The notes: generated by a model from the letters alone, not told the origin. Shown: positions 1 through 16,010, numbered from the stretch's first letter. The stretch: 64,000 bases of DNA from a bacterium (GCA_030429345.1 JAUIFJ010000003.1:62001-126000), one strand, 5' to 3'. Numbers and translations: made by a program.

Positions 1-1733
<1,733 letters not shown>

Positions 1734-1808
1734 GATGTCCTCCTCAGTCCTGAACGGCCTTGCGGCCGGGTGTGTATACGCCTTGTGCTCCCGCCCGTTT
1801 CACGCGAC

Positions 1809-5591
<3,783 letters not shown>

Positions 5592-5717
5592 GGAAGGTCC
5601 TCCCTGCTTGAAGATCCCGCAGGCATGGAGTATGCCCCGGGTTCAGGAGCTCTTGGGCTCCCGGTTCTGCTGTGCGAGCTGTGCGATCTGTGCTGCTGTT
5701 TCACCGGAGACAGAGCT

Positions 5718-5754
5718 GGCCGGATAGAGCGCTGCAAAGCCGCTCTATCCGGCC
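5718..5754 (-). terminator. 14-bp perfect hairpin in the rplL-rpoB gap
   Basis: Arms 5718-5731 and 5741-5754 pair perfectly over 14 bp around a 9-nt loop. No run of T follows on the minus strand, so it looks more like a processing or attenuation hairpin than a classical Rho-independent terminator. In E. coli the same gap carries an attenuator and an RNase III site that lower rpoBC expression relative to the ribosomal proteins; a similar role is inferred here. Confidence 0.6.
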
Positions 5755-5834
5755 GATCCCTGGTATGCTTTTGCGTCGTGTCCGGCGATGATGCAGCCCC
5801 TTGCCCGTTGACTTCGTGAAACGAAGAATTCAAA

Positions 5835-5858
5835 GGCATGCGGGTACTCCCGCATGCC
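5835..5858 (-). terminator. 10-bp hairpin just after rplL
   Basis: Arms 5835-5844 and 5849-5858 form a perfect 10-bp stem with a 4-nt loop, 13 nt after the rplL stop codon. On the minus strand it is followed by a short TTTG stretch, so partial termination is plausible. It is the first of two hairpins separating ribosomal-protein from polymerase genes. Confidence 0.6.
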
Positions 5859-5871
5859 CACGGGAAAGGAA

Positions 5872-6249
5872 CTACTTGATCTCGACGGTGGCGCCTTCGG
5901 CTTCGAGCTTTTCCTTGAGCTCGTTGGCCTCGTCCTCGGAGATCTTCTCCTTGACGGCCTTGGGGCATTCGTCCACGAAGGCCTTGGACTCCTTGAGGCC
6001 CAGGCCCGTGATCTCCTTGATCACCTTGATCACGGCGATCTTCTTGGCGCCCGCGGACTCCAGGATCACGTCGAACTCGGTCTGGACCGCGGCACCGCCG
6101 CCCTCGCCGCCGCCGCCGGCCATTACCGCCACGGGGGCCGCGGCAGAAACACCGAACTCATCCTCGATGGACTTGACCAGCTCGGAAAGCTGCACCACCG
6201 TCATTTCCTTGACCTGATCCAGGAAAGCCTGGGTATCGAACTCGGCCAT
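5872..6249 (-). CDS. rplL: 50S ribosomal protein L7/L12
   Basis: Stalk protein L7/L12, 125 aa, normal length. It has an N-terminal dimerisation helix, an Ala/Gly-rich hinge near residues 35-50, and the C-terminal factor-binding domain ([31 protein letters not shown]). It binds L10 in multiple copies and recruits EF-Tu and EF-G to the ribosome. It lies 33 nt after rplJ in the same operon. Confidence 0.97.
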   Translation of the reverse strand: MAEFDTQAFLDQVKEMTVVQLSELVKSIEDEFGVSAAAPVAVMAGGGGEGGGAAVQTEFDVILESAGAKKIAVIKVIKEITGLGLKESKAFVDECPKAVKEKISEDEANELKEKLEAEGATVEIK

Positions 6250-6282
6250 TGTATTGCTCCTTGCTTCGTTTGTTACGCAGTT

Positions 6283-6900
6283 CTATTCGGCGGGCTTTTC
6301 TTCGCTGCCGCCTTCTTCCGCACTCTCGCCGGCGGCATCGGCCGCGGGCGCATCCGCCTTCTCTTCCGCCGGGGAGCCGCCTTCCGCCACGGCCGCGGCG
6401 GTCTCGGCACCCTGCTCTTCCATCTTCTCCTTCAGGGCGTTCAGCACGCGGGCGAAGGAAGCGGGGATGGCGTTGAGCGCACCGGCAAGCATGCCCAGAG
6501 CTTCCTCGCGGGTGGGCAGGCTTGCCAGGGTCTTGAGATACTCCCCGTCGAAGACCTCGGTCTCGTAGCCGATCTTCTTCATTTCCGGCTTGCCGTCGTG
6601 CTCCTTGGCGAAGTCACGCAGGATCTTGGCCGCCGCGGCTGCTTCGCCATAGGCGAAGGTCAGGGCCGTTGGGCCATTCAGATCCTGGCCGGCATCTTTC
6701 CAGGGGGTCTCGTCCAGGGCCAGGCGAATCAGGTTGTTCTTGACAACCTTGAACTCGGCATCGGCTCCGCGCAGGCGGCGGCGCAGGTCGGTCAGCGTCT
6801 CCACGTCCATGCCGGCATAGCCGGAGACGTAGACCACGCTGGAACGATCCAGCTTTTCGCCGACCTCCTTGACCGTGGCGATTTTTTCGGGTGTAGGCAT
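6283..6900 (-). CDS. rplJ: 50S ribosomal protein L10 with acidic C-terminal extension
   Basis: Ribosomal protein L10, base of the L7/L12 stalk. The body (about residues 1-170) matches the family, including an N-terminal rRNA-binding part and the C-terminal helix that carries L12 dimers. At 205 aa it is about 35-40 residues longer than E. coli L10 (165 aa), and the extra tail is almost entirely Ala, Glu, Gly, Pro and Ser. Such acidic tails occur on some bacterial ribosomal proteins; the function of this one is unknown. It starts 9 nt after the rplA stop. Confidence 0.96.
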   Translation of the reverse strand: MPTPEKIATVKEVGEKLDRSSVVYVSGYAGMDVETLTDLRRRLRGADAEFKVVKNNLIRLALDETPWKDAGQDLNGPTALTFAYGEAAAAAKILRDFAKEHDGKPEMKKIGYETEVFDGEYLKTLASLPTREEALGMLAGALNAIPASFARVLNALKEKMEEQGAETAAAVAEGGSPAEEKADAPAADAAGESAEEGGSEEKPAE

Positions 6901-6909
6901 GGGGTCCTC

Positions 6910-7614
6910 CTAGTTGCCGACAACGGCCAACGCGTCGGCCTTGTCAATCTTGATTCCGGGACCCATCGTCGAGCCAAGGGTGATCCCCTTGACGTACGTG
7001 CCCTTCGCTCCGGAAGGCTTCAGCCGGATTACGGTCTTGACGAATGCCTCGACGTTCTCCTGCAGCTTTTCCAGATCAAAGGACGCGCGACCCACCCCCA
7101 CGTGGAGGATGCCGTACTTGTCGACCCGGAAGTCGATGCGTCCTGCCTTCACCTCGTTCACGGCCTTGGCAACATCCATGGTCACAGTCCCCACCTTGGG
7201 GTTGGGCATGAGACCACGAGGACCCAGAACTCGACCAAGCTTGCCGACTTCTCCCATGACGTCCGGTGTGGCAATCACGGAATCAAAATCGAGCCAGCCG
7301 TCCTTGATCTTCTGGACCTGGTCCTCCAGCCCGGCGAAATCGGCTCCCGCGTCGATGGCCTCCTTGGCCTTGTCCGACTTGGCAAGCACGAGCACCCGGA
7401 CCGGTTTGCCAGTACCGTGTGGCAACGATACTGTCCCTCGCACGATCTGGTCCGCGTGACGCGGATCGACGCCGAGGTTCATGGTCACTTCAACCGTCTC
7501 ATCGAATTTCGCCGTCGCACACTCCTTGACGAGGCTGCATGCCTCACCAATGGCGTAGTGCTTCAGTCGGTCGACCTTCGAATGAGCCGCATTGAAGCGC
7601 TTGGACCTTTTCAT
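6910..7614 (-). CDS. rplA: 50S ribosomal protein L1
   Basis: Ribosomal protein L1, 234 aa, normal length. The family segments [27 protein letters not shown] and [13 protein letters not shown] are all present. It binds the mobile L1 stalk of 23S rRNA and in many bacteria represses its own operon by binding a leader mimic near rplK. It follows rplK by 30 nt and precedes rplJ by 9 nt. Confidence 0.97.
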   Translation of the reverse strand: MKRSKRFNAAHSKVDRLKHYAIGEACSLVKECATAKFDETVEVTMNLGVDPRHADQIVRGTVSLPHGTGKPVRVLVLAKSDKAKEAIDAGADFAGLEDQVQKIKDGWLDFDSVIATPDVMGEVGKLGRVLGPRGLMPNPKVGTVTMDVAKAVNEVKAGRIDFRVDKYGILHVGVGRASFDLEKLQENVEAFVKTVIRLKPSGAKGTYVKGITLGSTMGPGIKIDKADALAVVGN

Positions 7615-7644
7615 TGGGCTTTCCTGGCTAACCTATCTGTCTGT

Positions 7645-8067
7645 CTATCGATCGACTTCGATGCCCATTGCCCGGGCCGTCCCCGCGATGATCGCGGCTC
7701 CGGCTTCGAGGTCATTGGCGTTGAGGTCGCTTTTCTTGATCTCGGCAATTTCCTTGCACTGCTCCCAGGTGACCTTGGCCACCTTGTCGCGGTTGGGAAC
7801 CGCGCTGCCCTTGTCGATGTTCGCCGCTTTCTTGAGCAGCGCCGAGGCGGGCGGGGTCTTGGTGACGAAGGAGAAGCTGCGGTCGGCGTATACGGTGATC
7901 ACCACGGGGATCACCATGCCGCGCTGGTCCTGCGTCTTGGCGTTGTACTGCTTGCAGAAGTCCATGATGTTCACGCCGTGCTGGCCGAGGGCGGGACCGA
8001 CGGGCGGGGCGGGCGTGGCGCCGCCCGCGGGCAGCTGCAGCTTGATGTAACCGGCAATTTTCTTCAT
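7645..8067 (-). CDS. rplK: 50S ribosomal protein L11
   Basis: Ribosomal protein L11, 140 aa, normal length. The N-terminal proline-rich thiostrepton-region segment [17 protein letters not shown] and the C-terminal rRNA-binding domain ([11 protein letters not shown] at the end) are present. It works with L10/L12 in the GTPase-associated centre. It is separated from nusG by 158 nt that contain a strong hairpin, so expression may be re-set here. Confidence 0.97.
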   Translation of the reverse strand: MKKIAGYIKLQLPAGGATPAPPVGPALGQHGVNIMDFCKQYNAKTQDQRGMVIPVVITVYADRSFSFVTKTPPASALLKKAANIDKGSAVPNRDKVAKVTWEQCKEIAEIKKSDLNANDLEAGAAIIAGTARAMGIEVDR

Positions 8068-8158
8068 GACTCGTCCTGTTTGACAACGCTCGAAGGCGCG
8101 GATTTGTGTTTTCTCTTCCTGCAGCCGTCACACAAAAAACGCCTGCTATGAAGCGGCA

Positions 8159-8192
8159 TTACGCCCGTGACACGACTGCGGCACGGGCGTAA
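8159..8192 (-). terminator. 11-bp hairpin between nusG and rplK
   Basis: Arms 8159-8169 and 8182-8192 pair perfectly over 11 bp around a 12-nt loop. No T run follows on the minus strand, so it may be an attenuator, an RNase site or an L1 operator-like element for rplKA rather than a full terminator. Which of these applies cannot be decided from sequence alone. Confidence 0.5.
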
Positions 8193-8225
8193 TCCGGATA
8201 CACGTAGACGCAGGGCGCCTTCGTG

Positions 8226-8795
8226 TTATTCTATGCTCTCCACCTGGGCGAAGCCCAGCTCCACCGGGGTGCTGCGGCCGAAGATGGAAACGGTCACCTT
8301 GAGCCGCTTCTTCTCCTCGTTGATTTCCTGCACCAGGCCGGTGAAATCGTTGAAGGGGCCGTCGGTCACCTTGACCGTGTCGCCGACCTTGAAACTGATC
8401 TGGATCTCCGGCTCTTCTTCGCCGGTGGTCCGTCCGATGATCCGCTTGACCTCCGCTTCCGAAAGCGGGTGCGGATTGTTGTCGGGACCGACGAAGTTGA
8501 GCACGCTGGGAGCTTCCAGCACGAAATGGCGGCTGTGCGGAGTCAGCACCATTTCGATGAACATGTAGCCCGGGAAGTTGACCACTTCCTTGACTTTCCG
8601 CTTGCCGCCCCGCATCTCGACCTTCTTCTCGGTCGGAATGTGGACGTTGAGGATCGCGTCCTCGAGACCCTCGCGGGCGGACTCCTCGAGCATGTAGCGC
8701 TTGACCTTCTCCTCCTGGCCGGTATACACCTGCATGGTGTACCACAGGGGACGGGGTCCGGTCTCCTCCGGAAGGACCTGCTGCTGCTCTTCCAT
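8226..8795 (-). CDS. nusG: Transcription termination/antitermination factor NusG
   Basis: NusG, 189 aa, binds the RNA polymerase clamp and couples it to Rho or the ribosome. The N-terminal NGN domain is recognisable from WYTMQVYTGQEEKVK and FPGYMFIEM, and the C-terminal KOW domain from FKVGDTVKVTDGPFNDFTG. I start at the ATG at 8795-8793 because AGGAG sits 5 nt upstream; a GTG 15 nt earlier would include that ribosome site inside the gene. It follows secE by 24 nt. Confidence 0.96.
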   Translation of the reverse strand: MEEQQQVLPEETGPRPLWYTMQVYTGQEEKVKRYMLEESAREGLEDAILNVHIPTEKKVEMRGGKRKVKEVVNFPGYMFIEMVLTPHSRHFVLEAPSVLNFVGPDNNPHPLSEAEVKRIIGRTTGEEEPEIQISFKVGDTVKVTDGPFNDFTGLVQEINEEKKRLKVTVSIFGRSTPVELGFAQVESIE

Positions 8796-8819
8796 GGCTT
8801 CTCCTCTCACTCGGCCGTG

Positions 8820-8999
8820 CTACAGCAACAGGCCGATGGCCTTGGACAGCACCCAGTCGAAGACGTAGATGATCGCGGCCAGCACGAAGGTCACGAAGAG
8901 CACCACCTGGGTGGATTCCTTCAGGACTTCCCAGGTAGGCCACTGGACCTTCTTCATCTCTTCCGAGACTTCTTGGAAGTATTGCGTCACTTTACTCAT
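8820..8999 (-). CDS. secE: Preprotein translocase subunit SecE
   Basis: Small single-spanning SecE of 59 aa, the minimal form found outside enterobacteria. The amphipathic helix with the family motif EMKKVQWPTWEV is followed by one transmembrane helix (about residues 28-50). It clamps SecY in the Sec translocon. The ATG is only 7 nt from the 3' end of the upstream tRNA-Trp and no ribosome site is visible, so tRNA processing would leave an almost leaderless secE mRNA. Confidence 0.93.
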   Translation of the reverse strand: MSKVTQYFQEVSEEMKKVQWPTWEVLKESTQVVLFVTFVLAAIIYVFDWVLSKAIGLLL

Positions 9000-9006
9000 A
9001 AGATAG

Positions 9007-9080
9007 CAGGCCAGGAGGGACTCGAACCCCCAACCCACGGATTTGGAGTCCGTTGCTCTACCAATTCGAGCTACTGGCCT
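9007..9080 (-). tRNA. trnW: tRNA-Trp (anticodon CCA)
   Basis: A 74-nt cloverleaf with a 7-bp acceptor stem (9074-9080 with 9008-9014), a TTCGAGTC T-loop and the anticodon loop CTCCAAA. The CCA tail is not encoded. Its place between tuf and secE is the classic position of tRNA-Trp in bacteria. Confidence 0.96.
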
Positions 9081-9164
9081 GTGGTTTCCGCTTCGACGCG
9101 GCCCTGGAGCCGCGAAATGAAAGGGCCGGGCGCCTTCCGTCGGGAAGGCGTCCGGCCTCATGTC

Positions 9165-10355
<1,191 letters not shown>

Positions 10356-10520
10356 CGCATACTCCCTATCTGCCCGAAAACCGGGCCACATGCCCCCGCG
10401 CACAAAGCGACGCCTGTCCTTTCCGACAGACGCGGACTTTCGCGGATCTCTCTGTTGTCAGTTCGGGTGACGCGCCGACCCCATGTCCGGGCTTCGACGC
10501 TCCGCGCAGTGGTGCGTCAT

Positions 10521-10535
10521 CGGCCCCCAGGGCCG
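10521..10535 (-). other. Short GC hairpin in the fusA-tuf gap
   Basis: The 218-nt gap between fusA and tuf contains a perfect 6-bp GC-only stem with a 3-nt loop at this position. No T run follows. It may mark an attenuator or the leader of a separate tuf promoter, but no convincing promoter was identified. Confidence 0.3.
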
Positions 10536-10573
10536 GCGCGCACAGTGCACGTTCCGATAAGTCAACCCGGGGA

Positions 10574-12652
10574 CTAGCCCTGGGCTTTTTCCAGAATCGC
10601 TTCCGAGACGCTCTTCGGCGCTTCCTCGTAATGGGAGAATTCCATCGAGAAAACGGCGCGTCCCTGAGTGATCGAACGCAAGGTGGTGGCGTATCCGAAC
10701 ATTTCGGACAGCGGCACATTGGCGCGGATCACCTGGGCGTCGCGACGGGGATCCATACCGTTGATCCGGCCGCGACGCGAGTTGAGATTGCCCATCACGT
10801 CGCCCATGTAGTCGTCGGGAACGACGACCTCCACGCGCATGATCGGCTCCATGATGACCGGAGCGGCCTTGCGGGCGCCTTCCTTGAAGGCGATCGAGCC
10901 GGCAGTCTTGAAGGCCATTTCGCTCGAGTCGACTTCGTGGAAGCCGCCGTCATAGAGCGTGACCTTGATGTCTTCCATCGGATAGCCCGCCAGCACGCCA
11001 TTCTTCATGGCGTCCTGGATGCCGGCCGAGGTAGGATTGATGAATTCCTTGGGAATCGTGCCGCCGACGATCTCGTTGACGAACTCGAAGCCCTTGCCCG
11101 GCTCATTGGGCTCCAGGCGGATCTTCACATGGGCGAACTGGCCATGGCCGCCCGTCTGGCGGACGAAGCGCTGATCCTGCTCGACCATCTTGGTGATGCA
11201 TTCCTTATAGGCCACCTGGGGGGCGCCCACATTGCACTCGACCTTGAATTCCTTCTTCATGCGATCGATGAGGATTTCAAGGTGCAGCTCGCCCATGCCG
11301 GAGATGGTGGTCTGGGCCGTATCCGGATCCGTGCGCACCTGGAAGGTGGGATCCTCTTCGGCCAGCTTCTCCAGCGCCACGCCCAGCTTTTCCTGGTCGC
11401 CCTTGGACTTGGGCTCGACGGCAATGGCAATGACAGGCTCGGGGAAGGTGATCTTCTCCAGCACGACCGGCTTCTGCACGTCGCAGAGGCTGTCCCCGGT
11501 ATGGATCTTCTTCAGGCCGATGGCGGCGGCAATGTCCCCGCACTTGACCTCTTCGATGTCCTCGCGCTTGTTGGCGGACATCTGCAGCAGGCGACCCATG
11601 CGCTCCTTGCGGCCGGTGGCCACATTGAGGATCGAGTCGCCGGTCTTGATCTTGCCGGAATAGACCCGGAAATAGGTCAGCTTGCCGACGAAGGGATCGG
11701 TCTGGATCTTGAAGGCCAGGGCCGCGAAGGGCGCGTTCTCGTCGCACTCGCGGGTCTCGGGCTCGTCCGTGTCCGGATGGTGGCCCTCCACCGAAGGCAC
11801 ATCCAGCGGACTGGGCAGGTAGTAGCAGATGGCGTCCAGCAGGCGCTGCACACCCTTGTTCTTGAAGGCGCTGCCGCACATGGCGGGGACAATGCTCATG
11901 TCCACCGTGGCGGCGCGAATGGCGGCGCGGATCTCGTCTTCGGGGATCTCCTCGCCACCGAGGAATTTCTCCATCAGCTGGTCGTCGTAGTCGGCGACCG
12001 CCTCCATCAGCTTCTCGCGGTACTCGTCGGCAATCTCCCGCATGTCGTCGGGAATCTCGACTTCCTCGAAAAGGCTGCCCATGCTCTGCTCGTTGTAGAG
12101 CACGGCGCGCATGCTGATCAGGTCGACAATGCCGGTGAAGATGTCTCCGGCGCCGATGGGAATGGTGATCGCCACGGGATTGGCGCCCAGGCGACGACGC
12201 ATGGCATCGAGCACGGCATAGTAGTCGGCGCCGGTGCGGTCCATCTTGTTGACGAAGGCGATGCGGGGGACATTGTACTTGTCCGCCTGGCGCCAGACCG
12301 TCTCGGACTGGGGCTCGACGCCGCCGACGGCGCAGAAGAGCGCGACGGCACCGTCCAGGATTCGCAGGCTGCGCTCGACTTCGGCAGTGAAGTCGACGTG
12401 ACCCGGGGTATCGATGATATTGATATGGTGGTCATTCCAGGAGGTGCTGATGGCCGCCGAGGTAATCGTGATACCACGGGACTTCTCCTGCTCCATCCAG
12501 TCCATGACGGCGCCGCCTTCATGGACCTCACCCATCTTGTGCACGCGCCCCGTGTAATACAGGATACGCTCACTGGTCGTGGTCTTGCCGGCATCGATGT
12601 GAGCCATGATGCCGATGTTGCGGGTGGATTTGAGGGTTTCCTGGAAACTCAT
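10574..12652 (-). CDS. fusA: Translation elongation factor EF-G
   Basis: EF-G, 692 aa, the ribosomal translocase. The G-domain motifs [17 protein letters not shown] and NKMD are present, followed by domains II-V; domain IV begins near [12 protein letters not shown]. Length and motifs match the canonical FusA of the str operon. It lies 30 nt after rpsG. Confidence 0.98.
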   Translation of the reverse strand: MSFQETLKSTRNIGIMAHIDAGKTTTSERILYYTGRVHKMGEVHEGGAVMDWMEQEKSRGITITSAAISTSWNDHHINIIDTPGHVDFTAEVERSLRILDGAVALFCAVGGVEPQSETVWRQADKYNVPRIAFVNKMDRTGADYYAVLDAMRRRLGANPVAITIPIGAGDIFTGIVDLISMRAVLYNEQSMGSLFEEVEIPDDMREIADEYREKLMEAVADYDDQLMEKFLGGEEIPEDEIRAAIRAATVDMSIVPAMCGSAFKNKGVQRLLDAICYYLPSPLDVPSVEGHHPDTDEPETRECDENAPFAALAFKIQTDPFVGKLTYFRVYSGKIKTGDSILNVATGRKERMGRLLQMSANKREDIEEVKCGDIAAAIGLKKIHTGDSLCDVQKPVVLEKITFPEPVIAIAVEPKSKGDQEKLGVALEKLAEEDPTFQVRTDPDTAQTTISGMGELHLEILIDRMKKEFKVECNVGAPQVAYKECITKMVEQDQRFVRQTGGHGQFAHVKIRLEPNEPGKGFEFVNEIVGGTIPKEFINPTSAGIQDAMKNGVLAGYPMEDIKVTLYDGGFHEVDSSEMAFKTAGSIAFKEGARKAAPVIMEPIMRVEVVVPDDYMGDVMGNLNSRRGRINGMDPRRDAQVIRANVPLSEMFGYATTLRSITQGRAVFSMEFSHYEEAPKSVSEAILEKAQG

Positions 12653-12682
12653 TTCGAGCTCAAGACCTTTCTATGACCGCCG

Positions 12683-13150
<468 letters not shown>

Positions 13151-13193
13151 AGGTGCTTCCTGCGTTCCTTAAAAGCCCTGGGGCTTGCTTGAC

Positions 13194-13565
13194 TTACTTG
13201 GGCTTCTTGGTGCCGTACTTGCTGCGGCCCTGCTTGCGGCCGTCCACGCCGCTGGCGTCCAGGGAACCGCGGACGATGTGGTAGCGGACACCGGGAAGAT
13301 CCTTGACACGCCCGCCGCGCACCAGCACGATGCTGTGCTCCTGCAGGTTGTGCCCTTCGCCGGGAATGTAGGCCGTGACTTCGATGCCGCTGGTCAGGCG
13401 CACACGGGCAATCTTCCGCAAAGCCGAATTGGGCTTCTTGGGGGTGGTGGTCTTGACCTGGGTGCAGACGCCGCGACGCTGCGGACAACGCTTGAGCGCG
13501 GGGCTGTTCTGCTTGGCTACGGCTTTCTTCCGGCCCTGGCGGACCAACTGGCTGATCGTCGGCAC
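13194..13565 (-). CDS. rpsL: 30S ribosomal protein S12
   Basis: Ribosomal protein S12, 123 aa, at the decoding centre. The loop [13 protein letters not shown] and the segment [13 protein letters not shown] carry the lysines whose mutation gives streptomycin resistance, so the wild-type sensitive form is predicted. The start is the GTG at 13565-13563, preceded by GGAGGG with a 5-nt spacer; an ATG further upstream would add non-family sequence. It is the first gene of the long minus-strand operon. Confidence 0.96.
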   Translation of the reverse strand: MPTISQLVRQGRKKAVAKQNSPALKRCPQRRGVCTQVKTTTPKKPNSALRKIARVRLTSGIEVTAYIPGEGHNLQEHSIVLVRGGRVKDLPGVRYHIVRGSLDASGVDGRKQGRSKYGTKKPK

Positions 13566-13594
13566 TTCTGCCCTCCAAAATTTGCAAGCCCCAA

Positions 13595-13622
13595 GATTAA
13601 CACAGAGCCTTTGGACATGCAA
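13595..13622 (-). promoter_or_regulatory. Candidate sigma-70-type promoter for the rpsL operon
   Basis: On the minus strand TTGCAT (13622-13617) and TTAATC (13600-13595) are separated by 16 nt, and the -10 box ends 29 nt before the rpsL GTG. The boxes are only moderate matches, but the position fits the only place a promoter for this operon could lie between rpsL and the 23-bp repeats. Confidence 0.35.
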
Positions 13623-13698
13623 GGAACCCGCAGTCTCAATTCGGCGGAATCTTGGAGAAAAAGCCTCTTAGGTCGAGAGTGCGTAACGATTCCAACGA

Positions 13699-13951
13699 CA
13701 GCGCACCCTCGACTCCGTCGCCAGTACACCCTCGATTCCGTCGCCAGCGCACCCTCGATTCCGTCGCCAGCGCACCCTCGATTCCGTCGCCAGCGCACCC
13801 TCGATTCCGTCGCCAGTACACCCTCGATTCCGTCGCCAGTACACCCTCGATTCCGCCGCCAGTGCACCCTCGATTCCGTCGCCAGCGCACCCTCGATTCC
13901 GCCGCCAGTGCACCCTCGATTCCGTCGCCAGCGCACCCTCGACTCCGTCGC
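13699..13951. repeat. 23-bp tandem repeat, about 11 copies
   Basis: About eleven head-to-tail copies of a 23-bp unit built on CACCCTCGATTCCGTCGCCAG, differing at a few positions (GC or TA or TG before the CACC core, GTC or GCC near the end). There are no spacers, so it is not a CRISPR array. Because 23 is not a multiple of 3, all frames stay open with a repeating peptide; this is an artefact. It sits between the divergent rpsL and aldehyde dehydrogenase genes. Confidence 0.92.
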
Positions 13952-14152
13952 CCCCGCGCAGGCGGGGGCCTATCTTGGCACGGCTCCCCTTCCAGTCCAA
14001 CTTGACCGTTCAACGAAGCGACCAATCGCCACACGGCTCTAGCCTGGTGCCTTCGGAAAGATGGGCCCCCGCCTGCGCGGGGGCGACTGAAACGGGGGTG
14101 CGGAAAGGATGCTGGTTGAATCCTCGTGATCCCCGCTTTTGCAGGGATGACG
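13950..14152. repeat. Palindromic intergenic repeats (dRS3/VIPAKAGIQ-like)
   Basis: Two inverted copies of a GC hairpin, arms GCCCCCGC/GCGGGGGC, lie at 13950-13969 and 14065-14084. A third element at about 14127-14152 reads, in translation, as the familiar VIPAKAGI peptide of short palindromic repeats scattered through many bacterial genomes (comparable to the Neisseria dRS3 type). The remaining bases before the next gene at 14322 show no gene. Confidence 0.65.
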
Positions 14153-14321
14153 GTGCGGGAAGCGTGAGCGGCGGACTTGGGGCGCGGCGTGTCTGGGTCC
14201 GTGGTTGCCGGAGAGTCAGGGTCCACTCCAGGGTGCGCAACAGTCCCTCCTCTTGCCTTTGTTCGGCCATTCTGCCTACTTCGCCCTGATCACGAATGCC
14301 ATAACAGGAGACTTGCAGACC

Positions 14322-15851
14322 ATGCAGCAGATTCTTGCGAACCTGGGGATCAAGGAGATCAACCCGGGCGCTTCCACCGGAGCCGAATGGCTCGACTGCA
14401 GCGGCACCGCCCTCGACAGCTTTTCCCCCGCCAGCGGCCGGAAAATCGCCACCGTGACCCAGTGCGAAGTCGACGAATACGAGAAAGTGATGGAGGCCGC
14501 CGCCTCCGCCTTCAAGGAATGGCGCATGGTGCCCGCCCCGGTGCGCGGCGAGGTGGTGCGCCAGATCGGTGACGCCCTGCGCCGTCACAAGGAAGACCTG
14601 GGCGCGCTGGTCTCGCTGGAGATGGGCAAGATCAAGCAGGAAGGCCTGGGCGAGGTCCAGGAGATGATCGACATCTGCGACCTGGCCGTCGGCATGTCCC
14701 GCCAGCTGCACGGCCTGACGACCCACAGCGAGCGCGCGAAGCACCGCATGTACGAGCAGTGGCACCCGCTGGGCATCGTCGGCGTGATCTCGGCCTTCAA
14801 CTTCCCCGTCGCCGTCTGGGCCTGGAACACCATGCTGGCTCTGGTCTGCGGGGACACGGTCGTCTGGAAGCCCTCCAGCAAGACCCCGCTGACCGCCGTG
14901 GCCTGCCAGAAGATCGCCGCCGACGTGATCCGCGCCAACGGCTATCCCGAAGGCATCAGCAACCTGGTGATCGGCCGCGGCGCGACCATCGGCGACCGCA
15001 TGTCCCATGACCCGCGCCTGCCGCTGATCAGCGCTACGGGCTCGACCCCCATGGGCAAGAAGCTCGGCGCCATCGTCGGCGGACGCCTGGGCCGCGCGAT
15101 CCTCGAGCTGGGCGGCAACAACGCGATCATTGTCACACCGGACGCCGACATGAGCCTGGCGATCCCCAACATCGCCTTCGGCGCCGTGGGCACCGCCGGC
15201 CAGCGCTGCACCTCGACGCGCCGCATCATCGCCCATTCGAGCATCGTCGACAGCCTGGTCGACAAGCTGAAGGCGGCCTACGCCACGGTGAAGATCGGCG
15301 ATCCCCTGGACGAGAGCACGCTGATGGGTCCGCTCATCGACAAGGGCGCGGTGCAGGATATGCAGAACGCCATCAAGCGCGTCGGCGAAGAAGGCGGCGA
15401 GATGGTCTGCGGCGGCGAGGTGCTGGACGGCCCGGGCTACGAGAGCGGCTGTTTTGTCACACCGGCCATCGCCCGGGTGAAGAACGAGTTCGCCATCGTC
15501 CAGGAAGAGACCTTCGCGCCCCTGCTCTATGTCATGTCCTACGACACGCTGGACGAGGCGCTGGCCCTGCACAACGACGTGCCCCAGGGCCTGTCGAGCT
15601 CGATCTTCAGCAACAACATGATCGAGACGGAGACCTTCCTGTCCCACATGGGCAGCGACTGCGGCATCGCCAATGTCAACCTGGGCACTTCCGGCGCCGA
15701 GATCGGCCTGGCCTTCGGCGGCGAGAAGGAGACCGGCGGCGGCCGCGAGTCCGGCAGCGACGCCTGGAAGCTCTACATGCGTCGCCAGACGAACACGATG
15801 AACTGGAGTGGTGAGACCGCTCTTGCGCAAGGAATAAAATTCGACCTTTGA
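14322..15851 (+). CDS. Aldehyde dehydrogenase, ALDH7 family (probable aminoadipate-semialdehyde/piperideine-6-carboxylate dehydrogenase)
   Basis: NAD-dependent aldehyde dehydrogenase of 509 aa. The substrate-binding segment SAFNFPVAVWAWN, the glutamate motif LELGGNNAII and the catalytic cysteine in GQRCTSTRR are intact and have the ALDH7 (antiquitin/AmaB) flavour, which points to oxidation of alpha-aminoadipate semialdehyde in lysine breakdown. No other lysine-catabolic gene is nearby, so the substrate is an inference from family. The ATG at 14322 follows an AGGAG by 11 nt. It is a lone plus-strand gene with a strong hairpin 50 nt beyond its stop. Confidence 0.88.
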   Translation: MQQILANLGIKEINPGASTGAEWLDCSGTALDSFSPASGRKIATVTQCEVDEYEKVMEAAASAFKEWRMVPAPVRGEVVRQIGDALRRHKEDLGALVSLEMGKIKQEGLGEVQEMIDICDLAVGMSRQLHGLTTHSERAKHRMYEQWHPLGIVGVISAFNFPVAVWAWNTMLALVCGDTVVWKPSSKTPLTAVACQKIAADVIRANGYPEGISNLVIGRGATIGDRMSHDPRLPLISATGSTPMGKKLGAIVGGRLGRAILELGGNNAIIVTPDADMSLAIPNIAFGAVGTAGQRCTSTRRIIAHSSIVDSLVDKLKAAYATVKIGDPLDESTLMGPLIDKGAVQDMQNAIKRVGEEGGEMVCGGEVLDGPGYESGCFVTPAIARVKNEFAIVQEETFAPLLYVMSYDTLDEALALHNDVPQGLSSSIFSNNMIETETFLSHMGSDCGIANVNLGTSGAEIGLAFGGEKETGGGRESGSDAWKLYMRRQTNTMNWSGETALAQGIKFDL

Positions 15852-15852
15852 C

Positions 15853-15881
15853 CGTAAGGGTCGATCGCGATCGACCCCTAC
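15853..15881. repeat. 29-bp repeat with 20-bp perfect palindrome, copy 1
   Basis: A 29-bp block centred on the perfect palindrome GGGTCGATCGCGATCGACCC (15858-15877). An identical 29-bp copy in the same orientation lies at 15982-16010. Copy 1 begins directly after the aldehyde dehydrogenase stop codon. Confidence 0.85.
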
Positions 15882-15900
15882 GATGACTCCCGCGTATACG

Positions 15901-15930
15901 AAAGGCCCCCGCACGCCGCGGGGGCCTTTT
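15901..15930 (+). terminator. Rho-independent terminator, probably bidirectional
   Basis: Arms 15901-15912 and 15918-15929 form a 12-bp GC-rich stem with A and T runs at its outer ends, so it can act from both sides. It lies between the convergent aldehyde dehydrogenase and subtilisin genes, where a shared terminator is expected. Confidence 0.85.
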
Positions 15931-15981
15931 CTTTTCCGCGTGAAATCGTGATCCGCGATCGCGTCAAACGGGCCGGACCCT

Positions 15982-16010
15982 CGTAAGGGTCGATCGCGAT
16001 CGACCCCTAC
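15982..16010. repeat. 29-bp repeat with 20-bp perfect palindrome, copy 2
   Basis: Exact copy of the block at 15853-15881, same orientation. It overlaps the last codon and stop of the subtilisin gene, so the element provides that gene's stop codon. Confidence 0.85.

Noticed and set aside
13699-13951. CRISPR array
   Set aside because: The 23-bp units follow one another without spacers and no cas gene is nearby.
13668-14226. Genes in the rpsL-aldehyde dehydrogenase gap
   Set aside because: All open frames there are made of the 23-bp repeat and palindromic repeats and change frame freely.
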